This document shows, one piece after another, positions 1 to 13,131 of a stretch of 64,000 nt of DNA. A program made the position numbers and the translations under genes. Position 1 is the first letter of the stretch; the number at the start of each line of letters is the position of its first letter. The notes under the pieces were generated by a model. It made no database searches, had not been told where the DNA came from, and worked only from the letters and a program-made list of their open reading frames with translations. This stretch comes from Diplosphaera chodatii (lineage: Eukaryota; Chlorophyta; Trebouxiophyceae; Prasiolales; Stichococcaceae): assembly GCA_032358165.1 (NCBI GenBank), contig JAALGY010000031.1, positions 1-64,000 on the forward strand, written 5' to 3'.

Positions 1-3000
1 GTTCCACGGAACGCCAGGATCTTTGCGCTTGTGATGATGAGGCGCACAGGCTCACTAGCATCAGTGCCAACTTGCCATATGACATGCCTGCTTGCTGCCC
101 GTCAAGGCCGTTTTGACGTTTTTTGCGCTTTCAGACTGCTCAGCCCTCATGAGTGCCGTGCAACACATCTCGGTCGGTGGTGCCACACAGTTGGGGCCCG
201 GGAATTGGCTTGTGATGCACCTTACCTCGACAATGCAGCAGCATCCAGGATGCAGAGGTGTGACGAGGTAGGGCCTGCCATTCCTAGTGTCAGCCTATGG
301 CTTCGGAGCTCCCTTGTCCCTGTCGGCTGGCCAGCCCAACTCAGGATGGCTGGCCAGAACTGGTGGCACCCCCTCAGCCAACATTACGAATCAAGAACCC
401 ACCAAACGTCTGCAATAGCCGCTGGCAGACACACGCACTATGTGGACCCTGCTGATTGTCCCAAACATCACCGCCACGATGTTGACCTGGTGAAGAACTC
501 AGTGGGAAGTCGGGCGACGAGTCTTTTCATGCATTCACTTGAGATTGGAGCCTGATTACCACTGAACATCCTGCACAGTACGTACTTCGCCCCGCTCGGC
601 ACGATCAGCTGTGTCGCCTGTCTGCATCAGAGCGTGTTTTCTCTGTGCAGCCCGCAGCTAAACCGCCTGTCCTACACAAGTTGGCGAACTCCCAACTGCC
701 CGCTGTCCGCTGCCAGTAGAAGACCACAGCTAGCACGTGCAGCGCAAGCGGGTGGCGCCGCACAGTACTGCAGCGCGTCGTATCATGTGCTGGCTAGCCT
801 CCGTGTAGCTGCTTCATTGTCCGAGACTCCAGGCCTTGATCGCCTAAACGCGACGCGCCAGCCATGCAAGCAAATTGTACTCCAGGTGTGCTCCACGTCC
901 TCACGACGAGCACCCTAGTGCTAGTGCAACACCAACACAGACACACATTCACACCTGGCAGACTTGACCGCGCCGGCTTGCTTCCTTCAGGTCACTGCAA
1001 CGGAAGCAACCGGCATGTGTGATTTCACTGGCTCGAAATCACGCACCCCTTGCACATGCTGCTCGCAGGGGACACACACTCAAACCGTTTGACATACGGC
1101 CAGAGTTTCAGGGGTGGGGTGCTGCACTGCGGCTCCGCGCCCAGCGTGGGCCTTACGGAGAACGCCGACACCCCCGGTGACACCACGCACGTGCAGATCC
1201 ATCTAGCGGTGCAGGTGCGTGTGGTGCAGTCCACCTTACCGCTGGCATGTAACGACGGACCCGCACAGGACGGTGAGGCCAGCTGTAATGGAGCCTGGGC
1301 CTGATCTGCGTACGATTAAAGAGCGCTGGGGCATGCCGTATCCTGGCCCCCGTCAGCTGCAGCACCAGCTGTCCAACACAGCCGCCCGCAGGAACACTAA
1401 ACCGGAGGACGGCACGCCCCTCAACCTCTCGGTCCCGACGGCCCACGCCCTCAGCCCACCGCGGCCAGGGCGGCAGGGCGGTCGCAGCGGCATCGTGCCG
1501 GCCCCTAGGCGATGGCGGCTTCAGGGACTTCCTTCAGCGACGGCAGCCAGCAGCAGCGCTGCAGCAGACAACAGGCGGCTGACGGGCCCCGAGCCCGCGG
1601 CGGCCAGTGAGCGTCCGTCACCTGGCTGTCGCGGCAGCTGCTGTGGCCCGTGGTGCCGATCTACGCGGGAGGACTGTCGGCACAGGTCTCCCTGCCGCTG
1701 TGGCTTCTGTCTGCGACGACGGCTTCCCTGGGCAGGGTGCCATGCCCGCCCCACCCTCGCATTGGGGACCAGTGTCCCGAACACTTGGCGCTGTCCTGCA
1801 GGCAACTGGTGGGAGGCGACTTGGCACTGCTTCCTCCCAGGAACCGCCGCGCCCCGCATGTGCTTCAGACACGGTTGCATTGAGCAGGATCTCAGTCATG
1901 CCCCTGCCTGCAACACTGCACGAGATCGCAGCCTGCTAGCACGCCATTCATACCGCCAGTGGATTGGGTTCGTCCAGCGGTCGTGACCGTGCCATATTCG
2001 CTGTCGCGCCTGACATGGGCTGGCTTGCCGCTGCTGGCGATGTGCGATCAATCCACTATCTACTGGCCCATGTGCTCATGGTGATGCCTGGACCGGCTGA
2101 CAAACCCAACGAGCTGCGGCAGCAGAGCGGTGGGGGCCTGACTGACGCTGTGCCCGGCTGGCTGGACCTGTCTTGAAGCTGCCTGCAGCTTGCAATGCCT
2201 CAGCCGGTCATTGCTGGCAGGCATCCACCTTGATGCTGGCTGACCGCTGCTGATCACGCAGGCGGAACTGCACACGTGGAACGTGGTCATCCGGCACACC
2301 ACCGCTCCGGACCTCGCCAGATCCATCTGGGGTGCGGCGCGCTGCAAGGCCCGTGTTACAGTGCCACACGTTCTGTTTGCATCCTTTTTGGCTGACCGCA
2401 CCTGCTAGCCTAAATGAGCCTTTCAAGGATTGGACCTGCGCACTCGGGCTGAGGTGCTTCACCCTGGTGTTCATCCTCCAAAACTTCGGCGCGTCTCGGG
2501 TCTCTGCCATCTGGCTGTCTGTGGCCATCACTCTGACAGGTTCTGAGGCGCATTGCACGTTGTGTATGCGCGCTGCCTGAGCAGCTGAGTCAGGAGCGCG
2601 GTCGGTCCTGTACCGCGGCGGCGCACCGCAGCCGTTCGAACCCTAGACTCTGTCCCTGCAGGGCCCTCCATTGCTTCCTTCACAACCCAGGCGGCGAGGG
2701 CCCATGCCTGTGGCTGCTTGTGTTGGGCGTCCTCCGAGCTGGGGCTGTCGCAGGTGCCGACGAGCACAACCTGCCCACCTCAACCCATCTGCCGTCGTCA
2801 TGACACCCGTCTGACGATCATGGTCACCGTCGATTTGCGTCAGGCTGGTGCGCGCTGTGCACTGCAGGGATGGTTCCAAACGTCATCTGGACCCACCGCT
2901 GAGCCGTTGACCAGCAAAGTCTGTGTTGTAGACGCTGCTCCAGTATCCCGCCTTTGCATGCCGGAGGCTGGCGACCCTGCCGCCCCTCCACGCCACAGGT

Positions 3001-5606
3001 CTCTGCAACGGCAGGGCGTGCCTGATAATTCAGCTATGCGCATCCGCCGCTACGGGTCGGCGGGACCAAGGCGCGTTGGCTTTTTCCGATGCTAACTGCA
3101 TCTTCGTCCCTGTGCTCCTCGCCAACATGCTCCTGCCCATGTGCTGCGCCCCGTGTCTCGCAGTGCTTCAGACAGGGCCTTTGCACTGGCTCCCATGCCA
3201 CCTGCAACCACAGCGTTGAGAGCCACGGCACTGACTGCATTGCATCCATTGAGAGGGGCAACACCACCGAGCCTGCCTGACGCGCTTCAGCTCGACAGAG
3301 AGACCCAATGTTTTCCCGTCTACCATATCCCTACTTACAAAAAACCCCCCTGCTGGGCATCCAGTCGATAGGCAGCCGCAGCGGTGTCAATGGCCCAGGG
3401 GCTCCCGCAGCATTCTGTCTACAGGGCATCACCTACCCCGCTCATCTGCTGGCGGTGTATTGGGTGAGGCTCCCACCCCAACCGATGTTCCACTCCTGTT
3501 CTTACCTGCCCTCGCTACCTCAGTATGCGTCCCATCTATGCACTGCAGGCTTGGCTGCGCACGCAGCATACTGCAGAGACGCTTGCATGGCACCCCCCCT
3601 GATACTTCTGTGCGCCTGCAAAACCGTGTGCTGCATGGGGTGTGCAGCCTTTGGCAACGCCGTGAACACCCGTTTCACGCTGATCCGCTGCCGCAGTCCA
3701 CCGGCTGGGTAAACGTCACGCTGCGTCCTGCTGGTCGTGCAGTCGGCATCAACTACCAGCTGTGGGCGCACCCCACGTAGATATATACTCCAGTCATGCT
3801 GTAGCTGACTGCTGCAGAGCGGATCTGACTGAGCGCAATGGTGCTAGGCAACCCTAAGGCACAAATTAAACACATCTGGAAGTAGCAAGCTACGCAATCC
3901 GTCGGCTATTGCGTCAGGTTTGAGGTGCTGCTTACCTTCCCCTGTTGGGGCATTAGTCAGCATTCGCGCACGCTGTATCCAGCAACCGCATGCCTCACTT
4001 GTTTTGTCTGTCTGAGCATTGCTGGTGACCACGGCAGCCTCAAAAGGGAGTGTTCACGATGTGCAGAGACTATTTGGACAATGGTAGGAGGGTCAATGTT
4101 TTGATGACCCGACGAAAACCTGCCTTAGCTCGTCTGTGAGTGCTGGCTGCAGATATGGGGTTTTGGGCGCACATGTTCTGGTTTTCATTGTGTCGTGTTT
4201 CGCTTCCAAATTGTTACCACAGTGGGTATCGCCCTGTCCGCTGCAGTGATGGACTAGCGTGTATGTTCTGCCACCTTCCTATCTGGCGGGACTTTTGCCA
4301 TTTGTCAACTTGAGCGACGTTCAAACCTCATCGGCGTAGTGGCTACATCCCCTTGTTATTTCATGTCAGACCACCATGTTTTGGGAGCACTGGCTGAGCT
4401 GCTTGCCCCTTAGCTCTGATACTCATGCATCACCTGCCCACTACTCTCTGGTGGCATGCATGAGGTGTTAGCATTTCCATTGGTGCAGATCGGTGGTGTC
4501 TGTGGTGCCGCTGCTGATGTGGAATACAGTTCAGCGCCGCGCCACGCTGGATGCGAATTGCCCACATTCTGCGTTTCCCTGCATGTGGACCCCTGGTGGT
4601 GGTCTTATGCTTTCAGCTGCCATCGGCGCCAGCCTGCCTGCCCACCACTACTGGCAGTTTTGTACGTGCAGCACCGCTACCCCGGCCCAGTGAGCATTGG
4701 ACTGGCCACTCGCCTATCCGTCCCTGACATCGCAAACATAGTGTTTGTGCACTGTTCGGTCGCCATTGCAGCCATTTCGGCGCCGTCTACCACCGTCCAC
4801 TGCGGACATCTTCCAGCATTTCTGGGAGGACGGGCAATGTATAAGCAGGGGCGGGTCCGCCACACAAGTCCTGCTACCGGCTTGGTGGGCGGCTCTGGCA
4901 GGGCGGCTAAAGACGTGCGAAGCCAGAGGCGGGTAGGCAGCGAACCGGGAATGCTGGTTGGAAGACCGATGCCGTGTGACTGTGTTACTGGATGTCGAAT
5001 GAGGTAGCAGGGACAATGTCAGATTTTGTACCAGTAAGACCCTAGCAGAAGTATAGGTGACGCAAGGAACCCAAACAGTTCATTGGCGTCAAGTGGTTGA
5101 GTTTAGTCAAGTTGCAAACAGGAATGGCGGCAATGCTTCTCCTGGCGTCCATCAACAGCACTATAAATTCCCGCGACGTGACTGTGGTCACATTCATATA
5201 CAGGGCTTGAGAAAGTCCGCCGCATGTGGTCCTCAGATTGCTGCCAGCACATGGCCGAAGTACCTTAACAGCTGTATTAGCCTACATACGAGGCTACAAA
5301 ATCGCAGGACAGGTGTACAAATGTCAGACACCGCACACGACCTTTGAGCGGTGTTGACCACGGTGTCTACCTATGCGCGATGTACCTTGCGCCGTACACG
5401 ACACCGCAACAGGATGTGTGTCACTTGAGCGGAACCCCATTGATGGCAGCACCAGCAGCACGGACCAGTTACGCCCTCCTCACCAAAGCTGCCACGCTTC
5501 GCACACACGACACGCCGCGCCCTGGCCCACACGGCGGACATGGACATGCTGAGAGATAGGCCCACACGGCGCAACACAGGCGCTGTCACAGCCACTGGCG
5601 GCCGCC
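1..5606. other. gene-poor region, no supported gene
   Basis: I see no exon chain, known domain or RNA gene here. Several open frames of 60-255 codons exist on both strands (for example 1219-1986 and 4456-5007 on plus), but they overlap each other and have mixed, arginine/cysteine/histidine-rich translations typical of chance frames in GC-rich DNA. The base composition looks less GC-rich than in the gene-dense part of the window. It could be decayed transposon or subtelomeric/pericentromeric sequence; nothing here identifies an element family. Confidence 0.5.
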
Positions 5607-5611
5607 AAAAC

Positions 5612-5631
5612 AAAAAAAAAAAAAAAAAAAA
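5612..5631 (+). repeat. A20 homopolymer tract
   Basis: Twenty consecutive A residues, preceded by AAAAC. It is the longest A run in the window and stands in otherwise GC-rich DNA. It may be the 3' tail of a retroposed copy, a simple repeat, or an assembly-sensitive homopolymer. I did not find a clear parent gene or target-site duplication beside it. Confidence 0.95.
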
Positions 5632-6149
5632 GCGAAGGGACTCCGTGCAACCACACACAGCTTGCCCCGCCACAGCGGGGGGTGCACACACGCTCACAAC
5701 GAACACCGCGCCTGAACGGACATCGTCAAGCGACCGACAGCAATAGGACGGCCGCGCCGGCCGCCACCGCGCCGGCCGACCGCCGGCACGCACGCACCTG
5801 TCAGGAACCGGGACGACAGTCCTGGCGACGGCCACGCGCTCCGGCGGTCCCCACATGCACAGGCCACACACAAGCTCCGCATTTGGGAGCACCCTCACTG
5901 CTTTAAAAAAACACCTGAGCAACGGCACGAGGACCACCGTTGAAGCCACCGCGGGGATGTCCCAGTTCCATGCCTTGCCGTCCCACCCAAACACCAGGGC
6001 TCAGTCTGTGGCAGCAGTACGGGCGCCCCAAGAGAAATGCATGACGCGGCTCGCGGAGGGGCGGAGCTGCCTGCCCATCGGACACTGGACAGATGCACTT
6101 ACAAAACACCGCGGCTAATGGCACAGGCTGCCCAGACAGGCGCAAATGT

Positions 6150-7100
6150 GCGCCCCCACATTGTGCAGCGGCTGGCGGCGGACCGCTGCGTGGCGCTCGA
6201 ATCCCTGGCGGTGTGCAGGGCACTCGGCAGAATTGCTCACCCTGGTCTCTGGCTATGAGCATCCCGATGCCGCTCTACCCTCAGCAGCAATGCCCGAGGC
6301 AAACAGGCCGCGCAGGGCACCTGCAACCTGCAAGCAAGTGCGCAAGTCGTTTCACACGTCATCAGGGGCCTCAATGCATGCCATATGCAGGGCAATCAGG
6401 AGACACGCTCACCCTGGTCTCTGGGTGCGAGCTGGGCGGTGCTGCTGGGCCCTCAGCAACATGCGCCTGAGACGGCAGCTTGCGCAGAGCACATGTAACC
6501 TGCACGATGTCGGCACAGTGATTCAGCAAGGCTGCAGTGAGCTCGGTCCCACCCAAGTGCAGGGTGGACAGCAGAAATGGTTGCCCTAGTCTCAGGACAC
6601 GAGCATCCCGGTGCTGTTGAGTGTCATTCTACAATGCCGGCGGCAGGCAAACCGCAAAGGGGACACTCAATCTGCAGGCAGCTTCCAGGGCTGTTCAGCA
6701 GGTCACCAACGGCCGTGATGCAAGCCCAATCCAGAGCAGTGCACAAAAAGGCTCACCCTGGTCTTTGGCTACGTGCGTCCGCGCGTTGCTGGGTCCTCGG
6801 GAGCTACCGACGCCGACGCACAGCCACACCGGCCACCCCGCAGCCGCAGCCAGCGGTGCGAGTCGTCCAGCACGTCAAGAGGAGCCCTGATGCGACCCAG
6901 ATCCAAGGCGATCAGCGGGAGCGCCCGCCATGGTCTCTGGGTATGGGGTGGCGGGTGCCACCATGTACTGGGCAGCGGTCTGGCGGCAGAAGGCTGCGCA
7001 CAGCACCTGACAGCTGCTGCAAGCTGTGCCAGTCGTTCAGAATGTGAATCAATGGCCCTGAGGCAGGGCAGCCGCCACGCATCCGCCGCGGTGGTGGGGA
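6150..7100 (+). repeat. diverged tandem array, 172-base period
   Basis: The phrase GCTCACCCTGGTCTCTGG, or a diverged form of it, recurs with TGGTCTCTGG (or its equivalent) at 6243, 6415, 6587, 6759 and 6931. Every step is exactly 172 bases. Other positions in the unit also match one period apart, such as TGCAGGGCA at 6214 and 6386. Copies are strongly diverged (TGGTCTCTGG, TAGTCTCAGG, TGGTCTTTGG), yet no net length change separates them. Because 172 is not a multiple of three, a repeated protein is unlikely. The edges are blurred; the array extends at least half a unit to the left of the first clear motif. Confidence 0.8.
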
Positions 7101-8145
7101 CGCTGGGGGGCTGCAAGGCTGGGATGGCAGCGCGGCGGCCCGTCGCTGCAACCAATGCCAGGGTGCTGGCGACGGTAGTGGGTTGGGTGCCGGCGAAGGT
7201 GGCGGCCTCAGCAGCGGCGGCGGCAGGCGCAGATGAGGGTGGGGAGCAGGCTGTTTGGCGGCATTTCGCACGCTGACAGCCGGCTAAGATCACTTTAGCA
7301 CCTGCAACCACCGGCAGCTGAATTCAACGTTTCCGACGAGTGCGCACGGTTGCATGCGCGCGCACCCACGCCGCGGCCTCTGATCGCACCCGATCTGTCA
7401 GTATTGATTGTCGCGGCGCCGTCTGTGGGGCAGCTCATTTCAAAAGCACAGTTCGCAGAACGCTGGGCGCTCTGGGCCCGGTGTTTGCAACCCAGCGGCT
7501 TGGTTTCTGTCGTGTCGAGTGTCGAGATGTCCAGTAGTCACGGGAGACGAAGCACCATCAGGGCACTACTGGCAGTAGTGCTGGTATCTTGATCATATGC
7601 CCCGGATAGTACATACTGATCAGATCGAGAGCTTATGCCCGAACTTCACACCGTATGCTGTGAACCAACCAGAGTCAATTCTGGACTTCAACAGGTGCAC
7701 GTGACCTCACGTTGAGTGCTGTTTAAGTGAGTCCCTGCATAGTTAGCTAGTCTTGGCGCCACCAGAGATCAAGCTCAAATCGGGCCAGGCCCATGCTTCA
7801 GTGCTGTAGCTGCCACCATTGCATGCGGTCACAGTGTTGGGCCACTGTTCCGCCAAGATGCAGAGTGTCCACCGCTGCAGCGCGGCTTCCATGAGTCTGT
7901 AGAACATCTGTCCTGCACGACTCACTGCTGTGCAGCGCTTCTGGCGTATGCAGCGCCGTACGCAAATGCCAGCGGTTGCCAGGACAACATGAACCATGCA
8001 TGTTTACAGCAATCTTGTGTGACCGTGATCAGATGCAGGCCAGACTGCGCTGTCACACCACCCAGAGGCTACATGCAGCGCACTAACCCTACCAGACAGA
8101 CCCAAGCTTCACAGCCTTCCGGCTGCCACAGACAGCAGTCGCACA
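7101..8145. other. intergenic, no gene seen
   Basis: Non-coding as far as I can see. It lies between the tandem array and the 3' end of the DEAD-box helicase gene. Short frames occur on both strands without recognisable protein families. Confidence 0.5.
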
Positions 8146-8150
8146 TTACA
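8146..8150 (-). terminator. candidate TGTAA poly(A) signal of the helicase gene
   Basis: On the minus strand TGTAA (TTACA on plus) lies about 71 bases beyond the helicase stop codon at 8221. TGTAA is the usual chlorophyte polyadenylation signal. The derlin and Topors-like genes show the same arrangement. Confidence 0.45.
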
Positions 8151-8220
8151 CCAGCACTATCCTGTAAACAGCCGCCCTGCAGCTCATGAGCCGGTGCAGA
8201 ACCCGTCCCGACGTACAGCA

Positions 8221-11200
8221 TCAGCTGCCCGACAGCAGCGACAACGCCAGCGCCTCGCGATCAGCCAGCGTCGGCGCCACCTTCCGCTGCTGCCGCTGGG
8301 CGGGCACCATGCCCGCGTGCGCGGCCTCCGCGCCCGGCCGCACCGGGGCCGCCTGCGCGAGGTTTGCTGCCGTCGGCTGTCTCTGGTCCTCGTCCGAGGT
8401 ATACCCGTCAGCCTCGCTGTCTGAGAAGTCCGCCGCGATCCCGCCCAGCGTGGCCACGCCCATCGCCTCTTCCGCTGCAGCTGCCCGTCGTTTGGCCTGC
8501 ATGATCATGTGAGTTATGATCGGACAAATGTTCCCAGGAGACTGGCAGTTCGTCGTCATGGCTATGTGAGTGGCGCATCCTGCTTCCGCTGGCCACCTTC
8601 TTGACGGCGCGCAGCTGGCGGCGCTGCTCGGCGTCGACGGCACGGTCGCGCGCGTCGCGAGCCGCCATGCGGGTGGCGGCGCTGCGGAAGCGCTCCTCCG
8701 CCGTCTCGGGCTCCGGCTGCTCGCTGCAGGGTGACAGGCACTCAGATGTCAGACACAGCCAGGCGAGCAGACACAGCCAGGCAAGCACCGTGGGGAGCAG
8801 CCTTTCGTACAGCAGCATGCTGACGGCGTGTCTGGCAGATCCAGGCAGCTAAGCTTTTCAAAGCTCGTCAGTGGCACACCACAAGGACGTTGCACCTGTC
8901 CATGTCGCCGGCCAGCAGCTCCAGCGGCTGGCGGGCGCGCCCCTCCTCGTCAAACACCACGCGGTTGGCGGCCGCCGCGGCGCCGGCCTTGATGCGCAGC
9001 TTCGGCTTCTTGCGCTTGCGCTGCTGGGGGTCTGGCGCCGCGGCCTCCGGGGCTGGCTGTGCCGCTGCTGCTGCTTCGTGCACGTCATGTCGCCGCACCA
9101 CCAGGAAGTCGTCATCACTGTCGCTGCCGGCTGCCGGGGCGGCGCCTGTGTCGGGCTGCGGGATGCTGCTGGGGCGGTCATCTGGCTGTGCGTCCAGCTC
9201 ATCGCCACTGCTGCCTGCTCCTGCTGCCGCTGCTGCTGCCGGTTGTCCACCTGGCTTGGCTGCTACACTTGCAACATCGCCGCCGTCGCGCTTGAGGAAG
9301 CGCAGCTTGGGCGCCGCCAGCAGCCCCATGGCGGCGGTGTACTCCGCCAGCGGCAGCGCCGACACATCGAACACCGCCCGATTGGGCTGCAGGAACACCG
9401 ACCGTACGTACGAGGTGACCGCCCGCTGCGCCATGTCCTGCAGCAGGGTGCATCAGGCATGAGCAGTCTGCAGCCTGTACTGGTCAGAGCATCAATACAA
9501 TGTGCTGAGACAGAGGCACAGCCGCATGGCAAGTTGGCTACGACGGTGAACCATGCCTGTGGCACCAGGTGCTGGACACAGCGTCATAAAGCCCTGGCAA
9601 CAGTACGGCGGGGACACCCAACTGCACATTGTATCAGTTGGAGGTGGCACAAAGTGCAGAAGTCTCCAGGCCCACTTCCAGCGGCACCTTGAGCTCGGCG
9701 TCCTTGGAGCACAGCGCCTGCAGCGCGGGGCCGATCGCTTGCGTCTTGCCCGGGTTCATGCGCAGCGGCTTGGTGGGGATGGCCGCGCCCTCCAGCGCGG
9801 CGCGCATGCCCGCCGCCTCCCCGGGCGTCAGCATCAGCAGCGCCCGGCCGCCTGCGAGTTCATGTAGCATACCAGTCCGGCAACAGCCCTGAACCATGGA
9901 CTGACTCCACAGCCGCTCTGCGCACGCCGCTGGATGCGCGCATCGGCCCAAAGCCATATGCAGCCTGGAAAACTAGCAGAGGCATCCGGGCCGACACGGT
10001 CGTCATTTGCATCAACCCGCACCCGACTTGAAGCGGGCGGTGCGGCCGACGCGGTGGATGTAGGCGGCGACGTCCTCGGGGCAGTCCGCCTGCACCACCC
10101 AGTCCACGTCGGGGAAGTCCAGCCCGCGGGCGGCCACGTCCGTCGCAAACAGCACCATCGCCTTCGCCTGGCGCATGTCACAAATGCAGGACGTTCAGTT
10201 GCTGGCATACTGGGTACATCAGTGTTTCCATTCGCAGTGCCAAGCAGTTGTCAGCACACTGTGTACATCAGCGGTTCCATAGGCAGCGCCAGGCAGTGGC
10301 AATTCTCTGATTCAGCATTCCAGGCAAATCGGATGAAAGAGTGTCAGCAACACCTCGCAGAAGTCGTAGAAGGCGGCCAGCCGCTTCATCTGCTTCATCT
10401 TGCCGTGCAGCGCGCGCAGCGGGACCCCCGGCCGCAGCCGCCGCAGCGCCTCGTGCGCGTACCGCACCTGGTTGCACGTGCTCATGAAGACGATGACCTT
10501 GCACTGCGTCAGGGGCAAATTTCCAAAGGTCAGCGGGCTCGTCACAGCGGCGCCCTTGCATCGTGCAGCTTAGAGTGCTGGATCAAAGGTTGGCAGGCAG
10601 CATGGCCAGAAAGCAGGTATATGCGCTGTCCGGCGCAAGGGCTCTGTTATGGCGCCCACCCTGAGGTGCGTCTTGACGAAGGACCACAGCGCGTCCAGCT
10701 TCTGGGGCAGCGCCACCTCCATGACCGCCTGCTGCAGCTTGGCGGGCGTGGGGGCGCCCGCCTGCTCGTGCACCGCGATGTACTCCGGGTCCCGCAGGCT
10801 CAGCCGCGCCAGGTCCCGCACCTGTTGGGGGCCCCAGTCTGGTAGACTGTGCCTCTGCCAGCAGAATCTCGACATGCAGCACGTGCTGCCAGGATGCTTG
10901 GGGTGATGCTGGTGCTGCAGACGAAGGACTCGACAACGTTGAAGATGCTGGACTCATCAGGTCAGCCAGATTGCAGCTCACCGACTTGGTCTGCGTGGCC
11001 GAGAACAGCATGGTCTGCCGCTGGCGCGGCAGGTTTTGCAGGATGGCGTCCAGCGTCGCCCGGAAGCCCTGCAGGCGGATCATGACTTGCGGCTGAGACA
11101 CTTGCACCATCGACCAGCCACAGCCCTTCAGACGCCGCCAAGATTTCAGCCCAGCTTTAACGCATGGCTGTGCGGTGGAGCCTCCAGAAGTTATGCACCA

Positions 11201-12499
11201 TGTCCAGGATGCGGTCGGCCTCGTCCAGCACCAGCAGCTGCAGGCCGCCCGCGTCGAAGCCCGGCGTCTCGTCCATGTGCTGCAGCAGCCGCCCGGGCGT
11301 CGCCACCAGGACGTTCAGGCCTGCACGCCGAGCAGGGCAAAGAGGTGACGCTGAGCCTGTGAGCATAGAGTCAGTGTTCAAACCTGCGCATCCTTTGCTC
11401 AAGATCAGCTGCCACCTGGACAGCATGCACTGCTGAACAGGCCATGCGCTGATGACAGGCAGATGCCAGTAGTTGAGCTAACTGTGTAGATGCAATGTAT
11501 CAACGCGCCGGTAGACACCATTCACCATTGACGAGGTCGCGCTCCGCCTTGACGTTCTTGCCGCCGATGAGCATGCCGGCGGACAGGGCGTGGCCGCGCC
11601 CCACCCGCCGCAGCTCCTCGAAGATCTGCATCGCCAGCTCGCGGGTGGGCGTGAGCACCAGGGCGCCCAGGCCGTCCAGCCGCCCCCACCGCGCCCGGAA
11701 CAGCAGCTCCAGCAGCTGCGGGCGGCACAATAACACCTCAGGGGCAGCACGCAGGCGGGCCGCGCCATGGCCAGCAGCACGACTACCAGTAGGTGGGCGT
11801 AAACAGCAGCTCGGGGAGCTGGAGGCGGCAGCATGGCCTGTTCGGCAGCATGCAGAAAGTGCACATCGAGCTGAGCAGAGAACGTCTGCATGACACCAAA
11901 GCCCAGGAACCCAGCGCTGCACCTAAGTCTGCACCCCTCAGCAACAGGTGCACTCGCCGCTCTGCTACGCACCATGATCACGCGCAGGTCCACTGCTCAC
12001 CGGCACCAGGAAGGCGAGGGTCTTGCCGGAGCCGGTCTTCGCGGCGCCCAGGACATCGCGGCCCGCCAGGGCGTGCGGGATGGCGGCGCGCTGGATGGCG
12101 GTGAGCTGCGTGTACCTGGCGCCGGCCAGGCCGCCGCGCGTGGCGCCCGACAGCGGCAGCTCCGCGAAGGCCCGGGCGGCGCCGAAGCCGCCGCCGGCTG
12201 CGGCTGGCGCCTCCTCGTCAACCGCAGGCCCCGACCCTGCAGCGATGGACACCGTCAGCAGTGATACGAACTCATGTCGTCGATCGTCCAAGTCGTGCAG
12301 CGCTCTTGATGCGGCAGTCTGCACACAGCACATGGTCACGCTGACCTGGTGGGGTGCGGTCAAACGCTGAGACAGCAGAGCTGCCGGCCGGCGGCGCGCC
12401 CGCCAGGATGGCGGCGTCAAGCTGCTCGATCTCCTGCGCCTCCGAGTCCGACTGCTTGACGGCGCCCTTCCTGTTGCGTTTGCCGCCAGCCTTCGCCAT
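8221..12499 (-). CDS. DBP4: DBP4/DDX10-type DEAD-box RNA helicase
   Basis: ATP-dependent RNA helicase expected in the nucleolus, where the Dbp4/DDX10 family (plant RH32) helps release U14 snoRNA during 18S rRNA maturation. At least twelve exons can be joined. The start ATG is at 12499, exon 1 ends at 12346 and exon 2 begins at 12236 with matching phase. Visible motifs in order: Q motif and motif I (AAKTGSGKT, about 12000-12200), Ia (PTRELA, about 11640), Ib/GG and II ([10 protein letters not shown], about 11230), III (SAT, about 11000), IV ([11 protein letters not shown], about 10490), V ([12 protein letters not shown]) and VI (HRVGRTARF, about 10030-10150). The family-specific C-terminal part (residues such as MLTPGE and [11 protein letters not shown]) follows. 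It ends in a lysine-rich, acidic tail (8221-8720) finishing with a leucine-rich [10 protein letters not shown], as in Dbp4 proteins. All helicase motifs look intact. Exon ends in the tail are approximate. Confidence 0.93.
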
Positions 12500-13131
12500 G
12501 GCGGCCCCTGAGTGTGCTGCCGCTGCCGCCTCAGCGCGCAACTCCAAGCATGGCTGGATGCGTCACCACAGGGGTGGCACCGCTATGGATGCAGCACGAA
12601 AGCAGTCACAGATGATTTGCCTGTGGACACAAAATGCTAAAGCATTCCAATAGCTTTGCGGATTTCCGGCACCCACAATGCCAGTGCAATCAGTTGTGAC
12701 GCATGCAACGCCAGCCTCTCTCTGTGATACTCAACAGTGCTAAGGAATGCTCGCTTGCAATCAAAAGCTGTATCCTGGCCGCATGCGCCGGCTGCACCAG
12801 CACGCCTGCACAGAAGACTCTCGAAGCGGTTTCCAGAATGACGAGAACAGTGGGAGCAGACTTGCTGCTTCATTCTGCAGGTTGCGTACCATCTTTCGAG
12901 CTCGAAAAACATTGGAATACACCTGTGGTCGTCCAGGGTCATTCGAGGACGTGCTGCACCGGTTTTGCTTCACAGCTGCAAGGGGGGCATCAGGAGCAGC
13001 TCAGGCAGGACCAGGCGCCAGAAGGCCAGGAGCTCAGTCTTGTTCAGCGACTCTGGGCAAAAGCATCTGAAGCTACTCTGCTATCAGCTGGGCTTGTCGC
13101 CTGCGGCGGGTCGTCAGGCTTTTGAGTCAAC
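12500..13131. promoter_or_regulatory. shared upstream region of helicase and PHF5A genes
   Basis: About 630 bases separate the two divergent start codons, so both promoters and 5' untranslated regions must lie here unless further non-coding exons exist. I see no TATA box at a convincing position and no telo-box. The open frames inside it (for example 12703-13125 plus) resemble nothing known. Confidence 0.5.

Noticed and set aside
1219..1986. 255-codon plus-strand frame in the gene-poor region
   Set aside because: Composition is dominated by Arg, Pro, Cys and Trp as expected of a chance frame in GC-rich DNA, and no domain is visible.
5371..5994. 207-codon minus-strand frame beginning FGWDGKAWNWDIPAV
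   Set aside because: It starts at GTG, runs through the A20 tract as polyphenylalanine, and has no family resemblance or supporting splice pattern.
8871..9692. Plus-strand frame of 273 codons opposite the helicase C-terminus
   Set aside because: It is the antisense shadow of the helicase tail exon, whose minus-strand reading matches the DBP4 family.
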